A stretch of 64,000 nt of DNA from Alkalibacterium sp046484155 (GTDB taxonomy: Bacteria; Bacillota; Bacilli; Lactobacillales; Carnobacteriaceae_A). A program made the position numbers and the translations under genes. The notes below the pieces were generated by a model. It had not been told where the DNA came from. It saw nothing but the letters and a program-made list of their open reading frames with translations, and did not search any database. Shown in pieces: positions 51,848 to 60,421 of this stretch. The number at the start of each line of letters is the position of its first letter. The first letter of the stretch is position 1. Location: assembly GCF_046484155.1 (NCBI RefSeq), contig NZ_JAWOBT010000133.1, positions 22,789-86,788 of the forward strand, read 5' to 3'.

Positions 51848-53983
51848 ATGACTGATAAAAAAGTTTTTACAACTGAAATTGGTGGACGCAAGCTGACTGT
51901 AGAAGTCGGACAAATGGCTAAACAGGCCAATGGCGCAGTTCTCGTTCGCTATGAAGATACGGTCGTTTTAACCGCGGCTGTAGCAAGTAAAAAACCCAGC
52001 ACACTACCTTTTTTCCCCTTAATGGTAAATTATGAAGAGAAAATGTACTCTGTCGGTAAAATACCTGGAGGATTTATTAAACGTGAAGGAAGACCATCTG
52101 ATAATGCGACATTGACAGCTCGCCTTATTGACAGACCGATTCGACCAATGTTTGCAGAAGGCTTCCGTAATGAAGTGCAGATCATGAATACGGTGATGTC
52201 TGTAAATCCAGATAATTCCCCAGAAATGACTGCGATGTTTGGTTCTTCACTCGCATTATGTGTTTCTGACATTCCATTCAATGGCCCTATTGCAGGAGTA
52301 AATGTGGGACGCATCGATGGCGAATTTATTATCAATCCATCTGAAGAAGCAATGAAAGAATCCGACATCCAGCTAACGGTTGCAGGAACGAAAGATGCTA
52401 TTAATATGGTTGAAAGTGGAGCGAATCAAGTAGTTGAAGAAGAAATGCTGGAAGCCTTACTTTTCGGACATGAAGCTATTAAAGATTTAGTTGCTTTCCA
52501 ACAAGAAATTACTGAAGCAGTAGGAAAAGAAAAAATGGATGTTACTTTACTTCTTCCCGATCAAGAACTGAAAAATGAAGTTGTTGCAGCATTTAACGAT
52601 CAGATGAAAGAAGCGATTCAAACATTTGATAAACAAGAACGTGCTGAAAAAACGACAGCACTTAAAAAATCTGTTGTTGGAAAATACGAAAATGAGTACA
52701 TGGATGCACCAGATTATGCTTCGGTAATTAAAGATGTGAAATCAATTATAGAAGGTATGGAGAAAGACGAAGTTCGTCGTTTAATTCTTGAAGAGAACAC
52801 ACGCCCCGATGGTCGTAAAGTGGATGAAATCAGACCGCTTGATTCTGAAGTCACTATTTTACCGCGTGTTCACGGTTCTGGACTATTCACACGTGGTCAA
52901 ACACAGGCATTGTCTGTGGCTACACTTGCTCCGTTGAATGAATATCAACATATTAATGGATTGAGCAGTGAAGATAGCAAACGGTTCATGCATCACTACA
53001 ATTTCCCTAATTATTCTGTTGGAGAAACTGGACCTGTTAGAGGACCGGGCCGTCGTGAAATAGGTCACGGTGCTTTAGGTGAACGTGCATTACTGCCTAT
53101 TATTCCAAACGAAGAAGATTTCCCTTACACGATTCGCTTAGTTGCTGAAGTTCTTGAATCAAATGGTTCTTCATCACAAGCAAGTATCTGTGCAGGAACA
53201 CTCGCGTTAATGGATGCCGGTGTACCGATCAAAGCACCTGTTGGCGGGATTGCTATGGGACTTGTAATGGAAGGCGACAATTATACTGTGTTAACCGATA
53301 TTCAAGGACTTGAAGACCACTTAGGAGATATGGACTTTAAAGTTGCGGGGACACGTAAAGGTATTACTGCTTTACAAATGGATATCAAAATTGAGGGTAT
53401 CACTAAAGAGATTCTTGAAGAAGCTTTAGTTCAAGCAAAAAAAGCAAGATTTGAAATTCTTGATAATTTAGAAGCGACACTTAAACAGCCACGTAAAGAA
53501 TTGAGTCGTTATGCACCTAAAATCGAATCAATTAAAATAAAGCCTGCTCAAATCAAAGTTGTCATTGGTAAAGGTGGGGAAACCATCAACAGCATTATCG
53601 ATGAGACGAAAGTTAAAATCGACATTGATGAAGAAGGTAATGTTTCAATATATGGTGAAGATGCAGACGCGATTCAACGTGCGATTAAAATAATCGAAGA
53701 GTTAACTGAAGAAGTTGTAGTTGGTAAAATATATACAGGCACAGTTAAACGGATTGAGAATTTTGGTGCTTTCGTCGAAATTATCAAAGGCACAGATGGC
53801 TTAGTACATGTGTCAGAATTATCTGATTCATATATTAAAGATGTTGCTGATGAATTTTCTGTTGGAGACAAATTTGATGTTAAAGTTACTGAAGTTGATA
53901 GTAGAGGTAGAGTAAACCTATCTCGAAAAGCAGTATTAGCAGAAAAAAAAGCAGAAAAAGAAGCAGAAAAAGAAGCAAAATAA
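51848..53983 (+). CDS. pnp: Polyribonucleotide nucleotidyltransferase (PNPase)
   Basis: 711 residues. Two RNase PH-like domains (FFPLMVNYEEKMYSVGKIPG; second core with HYNFPNYSVGETGPVRGPGR and ICAGTLALMDAGVPIKAPVG), then a KH domain (IKVVIGKGGETINSIIDE) and an S1 domain (GTVKRIENFGAFVEIIKGTD). A Lys/Glu-rich tail closes it. It degrades RNA 3'-5' with phosphate. SD GAAGGAGA. RNase J1 and J2 genes are in the same window. Confidence 0.97.
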   Translation: MTDKKVFTTEIGGRKLTVEVGQMAKQANGAVLVRYEDTVVLTAAVASKKPSTLPFFPLMVNYEEKMYSVGKIPGGFIKREGRPSDNATLTARLIDRPIRPMFAEGFRNEVQIMNTVMSVNPDNSPEMTAMFGSSLALCVSDIPFNGPIAGVNVGRIDGEFIINPSEEAMKESDIQLTVAGTKDAINMVESGANQVVEEEMLEALLFGHEAIKDLVAFQQEITEAVGKEKMDVTLLLPDQELKNEVVAAFNDQMKEAIQTFDKQERAEKTTALKKSVVGKYENEYMDAPDYASVIKDVKSIIEGMEKDEVRRLILEENTRPDGRKVDEIRPLDSEVTILPRVHGSGLFTRGQTQALSVATLAPLNEYQHINGLSSEDSKRFMHHYNFPNYSVGETGPVRGPGRREIGHGALGERALLPIIPNEEDFPYTIRLVAEVLESNGSSSQASICAGTLALMDAGVPIKAPVGGIAMGLVMEGDNYTVLTDIQGLEDHLGDMDFKVAGTRKGITALQMDIKIEGITKEILEEALVQAKKARFEILDNLEATLKQPRKELSRYAPKIESIKIKPAQIKVVIGKGGETINSIIDETKVKIDIDEEGNVSIYGEDADAIQRAIKIIEELTEEVVVGKIYTGTVKRIENFGAFVEIIKGTDGLVHVSELSDSYIKDVADEFSVGDKFDVKVTEVDSRGRVNLSRKAVLAEKKAEKEAEKEAK

Positions 53984-54007
53984 TTTGACTTGAATATAAT
54001 TCTATAG

Positions 54008-54056
54008 AAAGCGTGTATGCTCATATAATATAATGAGTATACACGCTTTTTATTTT
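54008..54056 (+). terminator. Terminator after pnp
   Basis: AAAGCGTGTATGCTCAT (54008-54024) pairs with ATGAGTATACACGCTTT (from 54033) with one G-U, followed by a T-rich tail. Confidence 0.93.
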
Positions 54057-54171
54057 TAATTTGATCAGAAAAAACATTTCAAAAAATCAGGTTTTAGTAT
54101 ACAGTTAACTAAGGAATCGGGATTACACTTATGCAATCAATTTTGAATAGCGATGAAAGGGGAGTCTAGTT

Positions 54172-54768
54172 ATGAGCGGTTCTTTTAATCACAAGCTGAA
54201 CACAATTAAATGGATTGGAATCATAACAATGACTATTGATCATATTGGTTATTTTTTGTTCCCTCAACTCTTGCTTCTTCGTATAATTGGTCGGGTAGCT
54301 TTCCCATGTTTTCTTTACAGCACGATAGAAGGAACAAAACGAACGAGCAATTACAGGGGATACATTTCCCGGCTGGTCCTGCTCGGGCTTCTGTCAATGC
54401 CGATAACGCCCAATGCTATTAATGTACTTTTTTTACTCGCTTTATTTTCATTATCAATGAAGTATAGACGCTTTGCTTTATTATTTGGATTTTTAAGTCT
54501 GTTTGCTGAATACAGTATTTATGGGTTCGTGTTTGGCTGGAGTATCTATTGGTTAAAAGAAAAAGACCAGTCGCAGGGGATTGTGCTCGCTACGTTGGTT
54601 CAGTTTCTAGTGGGATTATCTTTACAAATATTCGCTCTCCTTTCCTTACCTCTTTTTATCAGTAAACAAGGTCTCAAGCTACCCAAGCTGCCGCGCTATT
54701 TTTTCTATGCCTACTACCCTCTTCATCAACTCGTTCTTATGATTATAGCCATGTATCTCTCTTCTTGA
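54172..54768 (+). CDS. TraX family membrane protein
   Basis: 198 residues, about six or seven membrane helices. The N-terminus IKWIGIITMTIDHIGYFLFP followed by LLRIIGRVAFPCFLYSTIEG is the TraX signature; FYAYYPLHQLVLMI near the end is also typical. The family name comes from F-pilin acetylation, and it resembles membrane acyltransferases in the His/Tyr pattern. There are no conjugation genes nearby, so the substrate here is unknown, perhaps a cell-surface component. SD AAGGGGAG. No strong terminator separates it from the convergent birA. Confidence 0.85.
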   Translation: MSGSFNHKLNTIKWIGIITMTIDHIGYFLFPQLLLLRIIGRVAFPCFLYSTIEGTKRTSNYRGYISRLVLLGLLSMPITPNAINVLFLLALFSLSMKYRRFALLFGFLSLFAEYSIYGFVFGWSIYWLKEKDQSQGIVLATLVQFLVGLSLQIFALLSLPLFISKQGLKLPKLPRYFFYAYYPLHQLVLMIIAMYLSS

Positions 54769-54817
54769 AAAATAGTCCGTCAATTTCCACTTTTTCATCA
54801 ACTGCTAGACGACTCAT

Positions 54818-55798
54818 TTAGAGATATTCACCATCTCCCCTAATGGATAGCTCTGTAGATGTAATGATATCTGTTTGGTCAGTATCATGATACTTTACAA
54901 TGAGTCCACCCGAGGGGGCAATGTCTTGAATGAGAGCCTTCCTTTTTATCTTATGGTTAATTATCCAGAAGTCATTACCAAGGAGAATAGAATGGTCACG
55001 GCAGACGGCTAGAAAAGGGTCCGTCTGCTGAGAGTTTAAAAAGGCTCTATAATAGCGTTCAAAAGAAGTGAAGAAGCGGGCAAGCAGTAAGTTAGGGTCA
55101 ACTACTTTTTTTGTATACTCTTTTATCGAAGTTGCTTTGTTTTGCAGTTCTTTTGGGATATCATTTTTTTCCAGATTAGTATTGACGCCAATGCCTATAA
55201 TAATGCCTCTTAAAATGCTGCCCGAGAATTCTGTTTCGATTAAAATCCCGGAAATCTTTTTTTTATTCAAAATGATGTCATTGGGCCATTTGATTTGCAC
55301 ATCGATCCAATCTTCTAAAGCATTAACGAGAGCGGCAGCAGTCAATTGAGTAAGTAAAGAAATATCCTTGAATTGGATGGTAGGTTTTAATACTATAGAC
55401 ATAGAGATACTTTTTCCGGCAGGAGACGACCATCCTCGCCCTAATCGTCCTTTACCAGATGTTTGTTCGTGAGCAAGGATAACATCTCCGTTTTCAAGTC
55501 TAGCAAGGTGTTCTTTAGCGTAATCATTTGTTGATTTGAGAGAAGGGTGAAGATGCAAATGCCGTCCGATAAATTGGGTGTTCAACTGTTCACCGATGGC
55601 TCTTATAGACAGCAACGGATAAGCTAAACCTATTTCATTGCGATTTAAACAAATCGGGTAGTTCTGATCACTTAATTCGTTTAAAGCTTGTTCAACTGAT
55701 TCTTTTCCAGTTTCAGCCTTTTTGATCAGTTGAGCATAGGATATCTTTTCCGGGTAAGCTAATGTAAGTTCATCGATAATTTTCTGCGACAAAGACAT
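54818..55798 (-). CDS. birA: Bifunctional biotin-[acetyl-CoA-carboxylase] ligase / repressor BirA
   Basis: 326 residues. An N-terminal winged helix (about 1-60; YAQLIKKAETGKESVEQALN) indicates the DNA-binding class. The catalytic domain has the biotinyl-AMP loop GKGRLGRGWSSP (115-126), KWPNDIILNKKKISGIL and GIGVNTN. A short SH3-like C-terminal domain follows. It attaches biotin to BCCP and probably represses biotin uptake or synthesis genes. SD AAGGGGAACG on the minus strand. Confidence 0.94.
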   Translation of the reverse strand: MSLSQKIIDELTLAYPEKISYAQLIKKAETGKESVEQALNELSDQNYPICLNRNEIGLAYPLLSIRAIGEQLNTQFIGRHLHLHPSLKSTNDYAKEHLARLENGDVILAHEQTSGKGRLGRGWSSPAGKSISMSIVLKPTIQFKDISLLTQLTAAALVNALEDWIDVQIKWPNDIILNKKKISGILIETEFSGSILRGIIIGIGVNTNLEKNDIPKELQNKATSIKEYTKKVVDPNLLLARFFTSFERYYRAFLNSQQTDPFLAVCRDHSILLGNDFWIINHKIKRKALIQDIAPSGGLIVKYHDTDQTDIITSTELSIRGDGEYL

Positions 55799-56022
55799 GA
55801 ATTTCGTTCCCCTTTATATAAATCAAAATAGAAAAATAATCTCTAAAAGATTTTCGATTTTATTTTATTATGCTCTTTATTCTATCAAAAATCGAGACTG
55901 TTTAGGAATAAGCTTAATAAGTTGTGATTATCTGGCATTTTAGCATTTGAAGTGCTGATTATTATGAAAGATAAAGGTGAAATACCTGAGATAGTCTCAG
56001 AGTATGAAAATTGCCAAATCTG

Positions 56023-56031
56023 TGCTATACT
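56023..56031 (+). promoter_or_regulatory. Predicted extended -10 promoter for rnjB
   Basis: TGCTATACT is a good extended -10 element about 90 bases before rnjB; no convincing -35 is seen. The 324-base birA-rnjB gap also has a CTGAGA-TAG-TCTCAG dyad (55986-56000). It holds nothing else I can name. Confidence 0.5.
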
Positions 56032-56122
56032 TTACGTACTAGTGTAAACGAACAGGCAACATATAGGTGAAAAAAACTATAAAATAATAAAAGCTGAAAA
56101 GCTTATTTAGAGGTGGAAAATA

Positions 56123-57805
56123 GTGAGTAATATAAAAATTATTCCTCTTGGAGGAGTAAGAGAAAATGGTAAGAATTTATATGTAGTGGAATCGGGAGAG
56201 GACATTTTTGTCCTTGACTGTGGGCTCATATACCCGGAAGATGAACTCTTTGGTATTGATGCGGTCATTCCTGACTTCAGTTATTTAGAAGAAAATAAAG
56301 ACAGAATAGCGGGTGTCTTTTTGACACACGGTCATGAGGATGCTATTGGAGCATTACCTTACTTCTTAGATTTATTTGAAGTTCCCGTCTTTGGATCGGA
56401 ATTGACGATAGAGTTAGCAAAATTGTTTGTAAATAATTCGAGTTTAAAACCTTCGTTTGATGACTTTCACGTTATTGATGAGAAAACAGAAATTGATTTT
56501 AATGGTACGATCGTTAAGTTCTTCCGTACAACGCATACTATTCCGGATTCAATGGGTATTGCTGTGCAGACTGAAGAGGGCAACATCGTCTATACGGGTA
56601 ACTTTAAATTCGATCAAAGTGCTCAAGAAATGTATCGAAGTGATTTATCTCAAATATCAGATTTGGGCAAAGAAGGCGTTCTTGCCTTGCTCAGTGATTC
56701 AGGGGATGCTGAAAGTCCTATTGAAAATGCTTCTGAGAAGAAGGTTCAGGAGGAAGTCCTGGCTACTTTCCAAAACACAAGTAGTCGTATAATTGTTGCG
56801 GCAGTAGCAAGCAATATTTTGCGTATTCAACAAGTTTTAAATGCTGCACACCGTTCTAAACGTAAAGTGTTTATTACAGGGAAAAACTTAGAAGCTATTC
56901 TAGAAACGGCTTTAAGATTAAACAAACTGACCTTACCGGATGACAATTTAATTGTACCGGTAGATAAAATCGATAAGTATAACGATGATGAAGTTCTTGT
57001 ATTGGAAACTGGGGCCGCCGGCGAACCAATTAAAACACTTAATCGTATGGCAACTGGTAATCATCCTCAGGTAAATATTAAAGAAGGCGATTTGATTTTT
57101 ATTGCAACAAGTCCTTCAACTGCAATGGAAGTTATGGTTGCTAAAACTGAAAATATGATTTACCGTGCAGAAGCTACAGTTAAGCATATTTCAGATAATA
57201 TAAAAGCATCTGGACATGGTACACCTAATGATCTGCAATTAATGATTAATTTACTCAAGCCAACGTATTTCATCCCGATTCAAGGGGAATACAGCATGCT
57301 GGCTGCTCACGCTAGTTTAGCGCACGAAACAGGCATACCTTATCAAAACATCTTTATTTTAAGCAACGGAGATGTAGTGAGTTATGCTAAAAATAAAATG
57401 ACTCAAAGTGGTCAAGTCTCTGCTGATAATACCCTGATTGATGGGATCGGCATTGGAGATATAGGAAATATCGTTTTACGAGACAGACGTCTGTTATCAG
57501 AAGACGGGATTTTCGTAGCTGTTGTGACAATCGATCGTAAAAAACAAAGGATCGTTTCAAATCCACATATAGTTACCAGAGGATTTGTCTTTGTCAAAGA
57601 AAGCCAAGATCTAATCAATGAATCATCAGATATCGTTAAAAATATCGTGGAAGAGAACCTGAAGCACAATGATTTCGATTGGGGTTCGATAAAACGCGAT
57701 ATAAGAGAAGCCTTGAATAGTCACTTATTCAAGAAAACAAAAAGACGTCCAATTATTTTACCTGTGATAATGGAAGTGAATCAGAATAGACGCTTCACAA
57801 GATAA
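56123..57805 (+). CDS. rnjB: Ribonuclease J2 (degenerate catalytic site)
   Basis: 560 residues, paralogous to the RNase J1 encoded at 18.4 kb. The metal motif reads THGHEDAIGA: His69, His71 and Asp73 remain, but the fourth ligand is Ala74. His138 (RTTHTIPDS) is kept, while the Asp of J1 (ETGDFKFD) is Asn160 (YTGNFKFD). RNase J2 of Bacillus also has an altered motif and works mainly in complex with J1, so this is likely a structural partner with little activity. GTG start behind GAGGTGG. A TPP riboswitch follows. Confidence 0.93.
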   Translation: MSNIKIIPLGGVRENGKNLYVVESGEDIFVLDCGLIYPEDELFGIDAVIPDFSYLEENKDRIAGVFLTHGHEDAIGALPYFLDLFEVPVFGSELTIELAKLFVNNSSLKPSFDDFHVIDEKTEIDFNGTIVKFFRTTHTIPDSMGIAVQTEEGNIVYTGNFKFDQSAQEMYRSDLSQISDLGKEGVLALLSDSGDAESPIENASEKKVQEEVLATFQNTSSRIIVAAVASNILRIQQVLNAAHRSKRKVFITGKNLEAILETALRLNKLTLPDDNLIVPVDKIDKYNDDEVLVLETGAAGEPIKTLNRMATGNHPQVNIKEGDLIFIATSPSTAMEVMVAKTENMIYRAEATVKHISDNIKASGHGTPNDLQLMINLLKPTYFIPIQGEYSMLAAHASLAHETGIPYQNIFILSNGDVVSYAKNKMTQSGQVSADNTLIDGIGIGDIGNIVLRDRRLLSEDGIFVAVVTIDRKKQRIVSNPHIVTRGFVFVKESQDLINESSDIVKNIVEENLKHNDFDWGSIKRDIREALNSHLFKKTKRRPIILPVIMEVNQNRRFTR

Positions 57806-57834
57806 AACACTTTGTAAAACAATAAAATAATACT

Positions 57835-57924
57835 GTACTAGGGGAGTCAATGTTATTGACTGAGAGTGAACTAATAGTTTAGACCCTTCGAACCTGTACG
57901 TTCATACGTGCGTAGGAAGAGTAC
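57835..57924 (+). ncRNA. TPP riboswitch (THI element)
   Basis: P1 pairs GTACT (57835-57839) with AGTAC (57920-57924). The pyrimidine-sensor motif CTGAGA is at 57860-57865, ACCCTT at 57883, GAACCTG at 57890-57896 and GCGTAGGAA at 57910-57918: the conserved THI-box order. It precedes a thiamine transporter gene, so TPP should lower uptake. Confidence 0.95.
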
Positions 57925-57941
57925 TCATTTGAGAAAATAGT

Positions 57942-57969
57942 GAAATATAAGTATGCATACTTATATTTC
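57942..57969. promoter_or_regulatory. Perfect 28-bp palindrome in the thiT leader
   Basis: GAAATATAAGTATG is followed directly by its reverse complement. It lies between the TPP aptamer and the SD-covering hairpin and has no T tract. It is likely a structural spacer or part of the switch. Confidence 0.75.
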
Positions 57970-57976
57970 AAACACC

Positions 57977-58018
57977 CTCTCCTCCCTAGTTCAGTTTATT
58001 ACTTAGGAGGAGATTTTT
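57977..58018 (+). promoter_or_regulatory. Expression platform: hairpin that covers the thiT Shine-Dalgarno and resembles a terminator
   Basis: TCTCCTCC (57978-57985) pairs with GGAGGAGA (58006-58013), which is the thiT SD itself; a run of six T and the ATG follow. The same hairpin can stop transcription and hide the SD. The ~20-base loop is long. Confidence 0.8.
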
Positions 58019-58019
58019 T

Positions 58020-58586
58020 ATGCAAAATAAGAAATTACGCATATATTTAGAAGGAACATTATTTGCAACGATAGCTATGGTGCTGTCATTGATTCCTACG
58101 GGCATAGGTTCATCTTTCAGTGTTTCTTTGGGAATGATCCCACTAACCTTTTACGCTATAAGACGAGGACTCCTGCCTGGACTCTATGCTGGCTTTCTGT
58201 GGGGACTATTACATTTCGTCACTGGTTCTATTTATATGTTGAATATTTATCAAGTTATTATAGAGTACACATTAGCCTACACATTTGTTGGAATAGCCGG
58301 ATTTTACAGTAAAGAAATTCTTCGGAATATCGCTTTAAACAATAATAAAATGGTTCAGTTTTACATCCTGATTGCTGTATTGGCGGGTGCTTTGGGCCGC
58401 TATTTTTGGCATTTTATTGCTGGCTGGATATTCTGGGGTGATTATGCTTTGTGGGGGCTGAGTGCTTTCTTGTTCTCGCTTGTAATGAATGGTTTAAGCA
58501 TGATAGTGACTGCGTTAGTTACCATGGTGGTCATGTTGATGTTATATAAGAATTCCCGGATTATTTTTCATCCTAAAAATAAATGA
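58020..58586 (+). CDS. thiT: Energy-coupled thiamine transporter ThiT
   Basis: 188 residues with six predicted membrane helices. The LEGTLFATIAMVLSLIP start and SVSLGMIPLTFYAIRRGLLP followed by GFLWGLLHFVTG are ThiT features, including aromatic residues of the thiamine site. It is the substrate-binding S-component of an ECF transporter; the shared ATPase and EcfT parts are encoded elsewhere. SD AGGAGGAG. Its control by a TPP riboswitch confirms the assignment. Confidence 0.95.
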   Translation: MQNKKLRIYLEGTLFATIAMVLSLIPTGIGSSFSVSLGMIPLTFYAIRRGLLPGLYAGFLWGLLHFVTGSIYMLNIYQVIIEYTLAYTFVGIAGFYSKEILRNIALNNNKMVQFYILIAVLAGALGRYFWHFIAGWIFWGDYALWGLSAFLFSLVMNGLSMIVTALVTMVVMLMLYKNSRIIFHPKNK

Positions 58587-58669
58587 TCTATAACTTTCTT
58601 TTATACTGGACTGGAATAGTGGGACTAATGTAAAATGAAGTAAATAGAGGCTTTTAGAAGGAGTCATAA

Positions 58670-60124
58670 ATGAATATTATATCTACACTTTTTTGGATAG
58701 TCATATTTCTTAACTCAGTATTGGCTATATTCACTGTTTTTCGAGAAAAAGAAAGAGATATCGCAGCGATATGGGCCTGGTTATTAGTTATCACAATGTT
58801 GCCTGGATTTGGCTTTATTATTTATTTGTTTTTAGGGCGAAAGATTTCCAAAGAAAAAATATTTGATATTCAATCTCAAGAGAGAATTGGGATGGCCCAG
58901 TTGGTTGAATCACAAAAAAAATTAATTGAATCGGAGAATTTAGATGTTCCGGAGTCCTTATATCAAGATAAAACGTTTGAATTGATTCGTTTATTTCTAG
59001 AAAGTAATCAAGCTGTATTAACAAAAGGAAATAAAGTCACGCTGATCAGTGACGGGAAAGAAAAGTTTGACCAGATGCTGGAAGATATCAGTCAAGCTGA
59101 GCATCATATTCATGTCACTTATTATATTTTCAGAGGAGATGACATAGGGAAAAAGCTTGTAAATGCGCTCGAAGAAAGAGCCAGACAAGGTGTCCAAGTA
59201 AAAGTGCTTTTTGACCCTGTCGGTGCTAGGGTATTAGGAAAACATTTCTTTGACCGGTTAAGAGAATATGGTGGTCAGGCAGAAGCTTTTCTCGGTTCAC
59301 AATTCTTCCTTATCAATTTACGTCTCAATTATAGAAATCACAGGAAAATAGTAGTCATTGATGGGGAAATAGCATATACGGGTGGTTTCAATGTCGGAGA
59401 CGATTACTTAGGGTTATACGAAAAAATGGGTTACTGGCGTGACACTCACCTGAGAATTGAAGGGAATGGGGTACTCACGTTGCAAACACGATTCTTGATG
59501 GATTGGAACGCATCGGTAAAGAAGGCAACCGTTGAATACGATGAGAAATATTTTCCTTTTTCAGTTTTAAAAGGCTCTACCGACATGCAGATAGTTTCCA
59601 GTGGTCCCGACAATGAAATGCATGCGATAAAAAAAGGTTTCATCAAAATGATAAGTATGGCTAAAGAGTCAGTTCATATTCAAACGCCTTATTTCATTCC
59701 AGATGAGGCTCTAATGGAAACATTAAAGATAGCCTTATTATCGGGTATACATGTCAAGCTTATGATTCCTAATAAACCTGACCATCCTTTCATCTATCGT
59801 GCGACGTTAAGTTATGCTGAGGATCTGCTTCATTATGGTGCTGAAGTTTTTATCTATGATAACGGCTTTTTACACTCTAAAACAATCGTTATCGATGGTG
59901 AATTATTGTCTGTGGGAACGGCTAATTTTGATATCAGGAGTTTCAAACTTAATTTTGAAGTAAATGCCTTTATCTATGATCGGCTTTTAGCAAAAGAACA
60001 GCTCCAGCTCTTTGACGAGGATCTGAAATACTCCTATTTATTAACGCAAGATATTATAGATAACTACTCAAAGTGGGAAGTTTTTAAACAGCAGTTTAGT
60101 CGCTTGTTTTCTCCAATTTTATAA
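58670..60124 (+). CDS. cls: Cardiolipin synthase
   Basis: 484 residues. Two N-terminal membrane helices (about 1-20 and 32-52), then two phospholipase D-type active sites: NYRNHRKIVVIDGEIAYTGG and FLHSKTIVIDGELLSVGTAN. It condenses two phosphatidylglycerols to cardiolipin in the membrane. SD AGAAGGAG. It ends inside a long hairpin. The transporter for compatible solutes follows; both concern membrane/osmotic adaptation, but a link is speculative. Confidence 0.95.
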   Translation: MNIISTLFWIVIFLNSVLAIFTVFREKERDIAAIWAWLLVITMLPGFGFIIYLFLGRKISKEKIFDIQSQERIGMAQLVESQKKLIESENLDVPESLYQDKTFELIRLFLESNQAVLTKGNKVTLISDGKEKFDQMLEDISQAEHHIHVTYYIFRGDDIGKKLVNALEERARQGVQVKVLFDPVGARVLGKHFFDRLREYGGQAEAFLGSQFFLINLRLNYRNHRKIVVIDGEIAYTGGFNVGDDYLGLYEKMGYWRDTHLRIEGNGVLTLQTRFLMDWNASVKKATVEYDEKYFPFSVLKGSTDMQIVSSGPDNEMHAIKKGFIKMISMAKESVHIQTPYFIPDEALMETLKIALLSGIHVKLMIPNKPDHPFIYRATLSYAEDLLHYGAEVFIYDNGFLHSKTIVIDGELLSVGTANFDIRSFKLNFEVNAFIYDRLLAKEQLQLFDEDLKYSYLLTQDIIDNYSKWEVFKQQFSRLFSPIL

Positions 60125-60171
60125 ATCAACAAGAAGACTAGCATTGAATGCTGGTCTTCTTGTTGATTTAT
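60121..60171. terminator. 25-bp hairpin at the end of cls
   Basis: ATAAATCAACAAGAAGACTA onward (60121-60145) pairs with 60147-60171 with only one G-U. It begins at the cls stop. The expected T run is missing (TAATTTC), so it may protect the 3' end or act with reduced termination. Confidence 0.65.
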
Positions 60172-60234
60172 AATTTCATGAAAAAGCTGGAGTGATTTGA
60201 TTTAAAGTCATCTTTTTGTAATAATATATAAGGA

Positions 60235-60352
60235 TATTAAATGCAGTATTATTTAATAATACGCGCGTAAATTCGATACAGGTAGTTGAACGTATTAACT
60301 GCCCGATAACTGATTTTTCTAAAGATTAATCAGATATCAGGCATTTTTTATA
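60235..60352 (+). ncRNA. Structured leader / attenuator upstream of opuC genes (unassigned)
   Basis: A GTATTATT/AATAATAC hairpin (60246-60262) is followed by GGTAGTT (60281-60287) with AACTGCC (60297-60303). The last arm also begins a strong terminator: TGCCCGATAACTGATT (60300-60315) with AATCAGATATCAGGCA (60328-60343) and a T run. The two structures exclude each other, as in an attenuator. I know no riboswitch family that fits. It could also be an independent ~115-nt RNA. A weak TTGATT (60197) and TAATAT (60222) lie upstream. Confidence 0.55.
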
Positions 60353-60421
60353 TGTAATCCATCACATGAGTATGCTTGCGTAATAGATATTTTAACTAGA
60401 TACCCAAAAGGAGTAATGATC

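Noticed and set aside
54131..54169. A 12-codon frame just before the TraX-like gene
   Set aside because: No SD of its own and it ends over the SD of the next gene; nothing supports translation.
55964..56047. A 27-codon ATG frame before rnjB
   Set aside because: No SD, and it overlaps the extended -10 promoter and a dyad; most likely chance.
60225..60275. GGATAT and CGTAAAT upstream of opuCA recall the loop sequences of purine riboswitches
   Set aside because: The J2/3 sequence TTTCTACC is absent, P1-P3 stems cannot be formed, and GGATAT lies at the probable transcription start. The gene context is also wrong.
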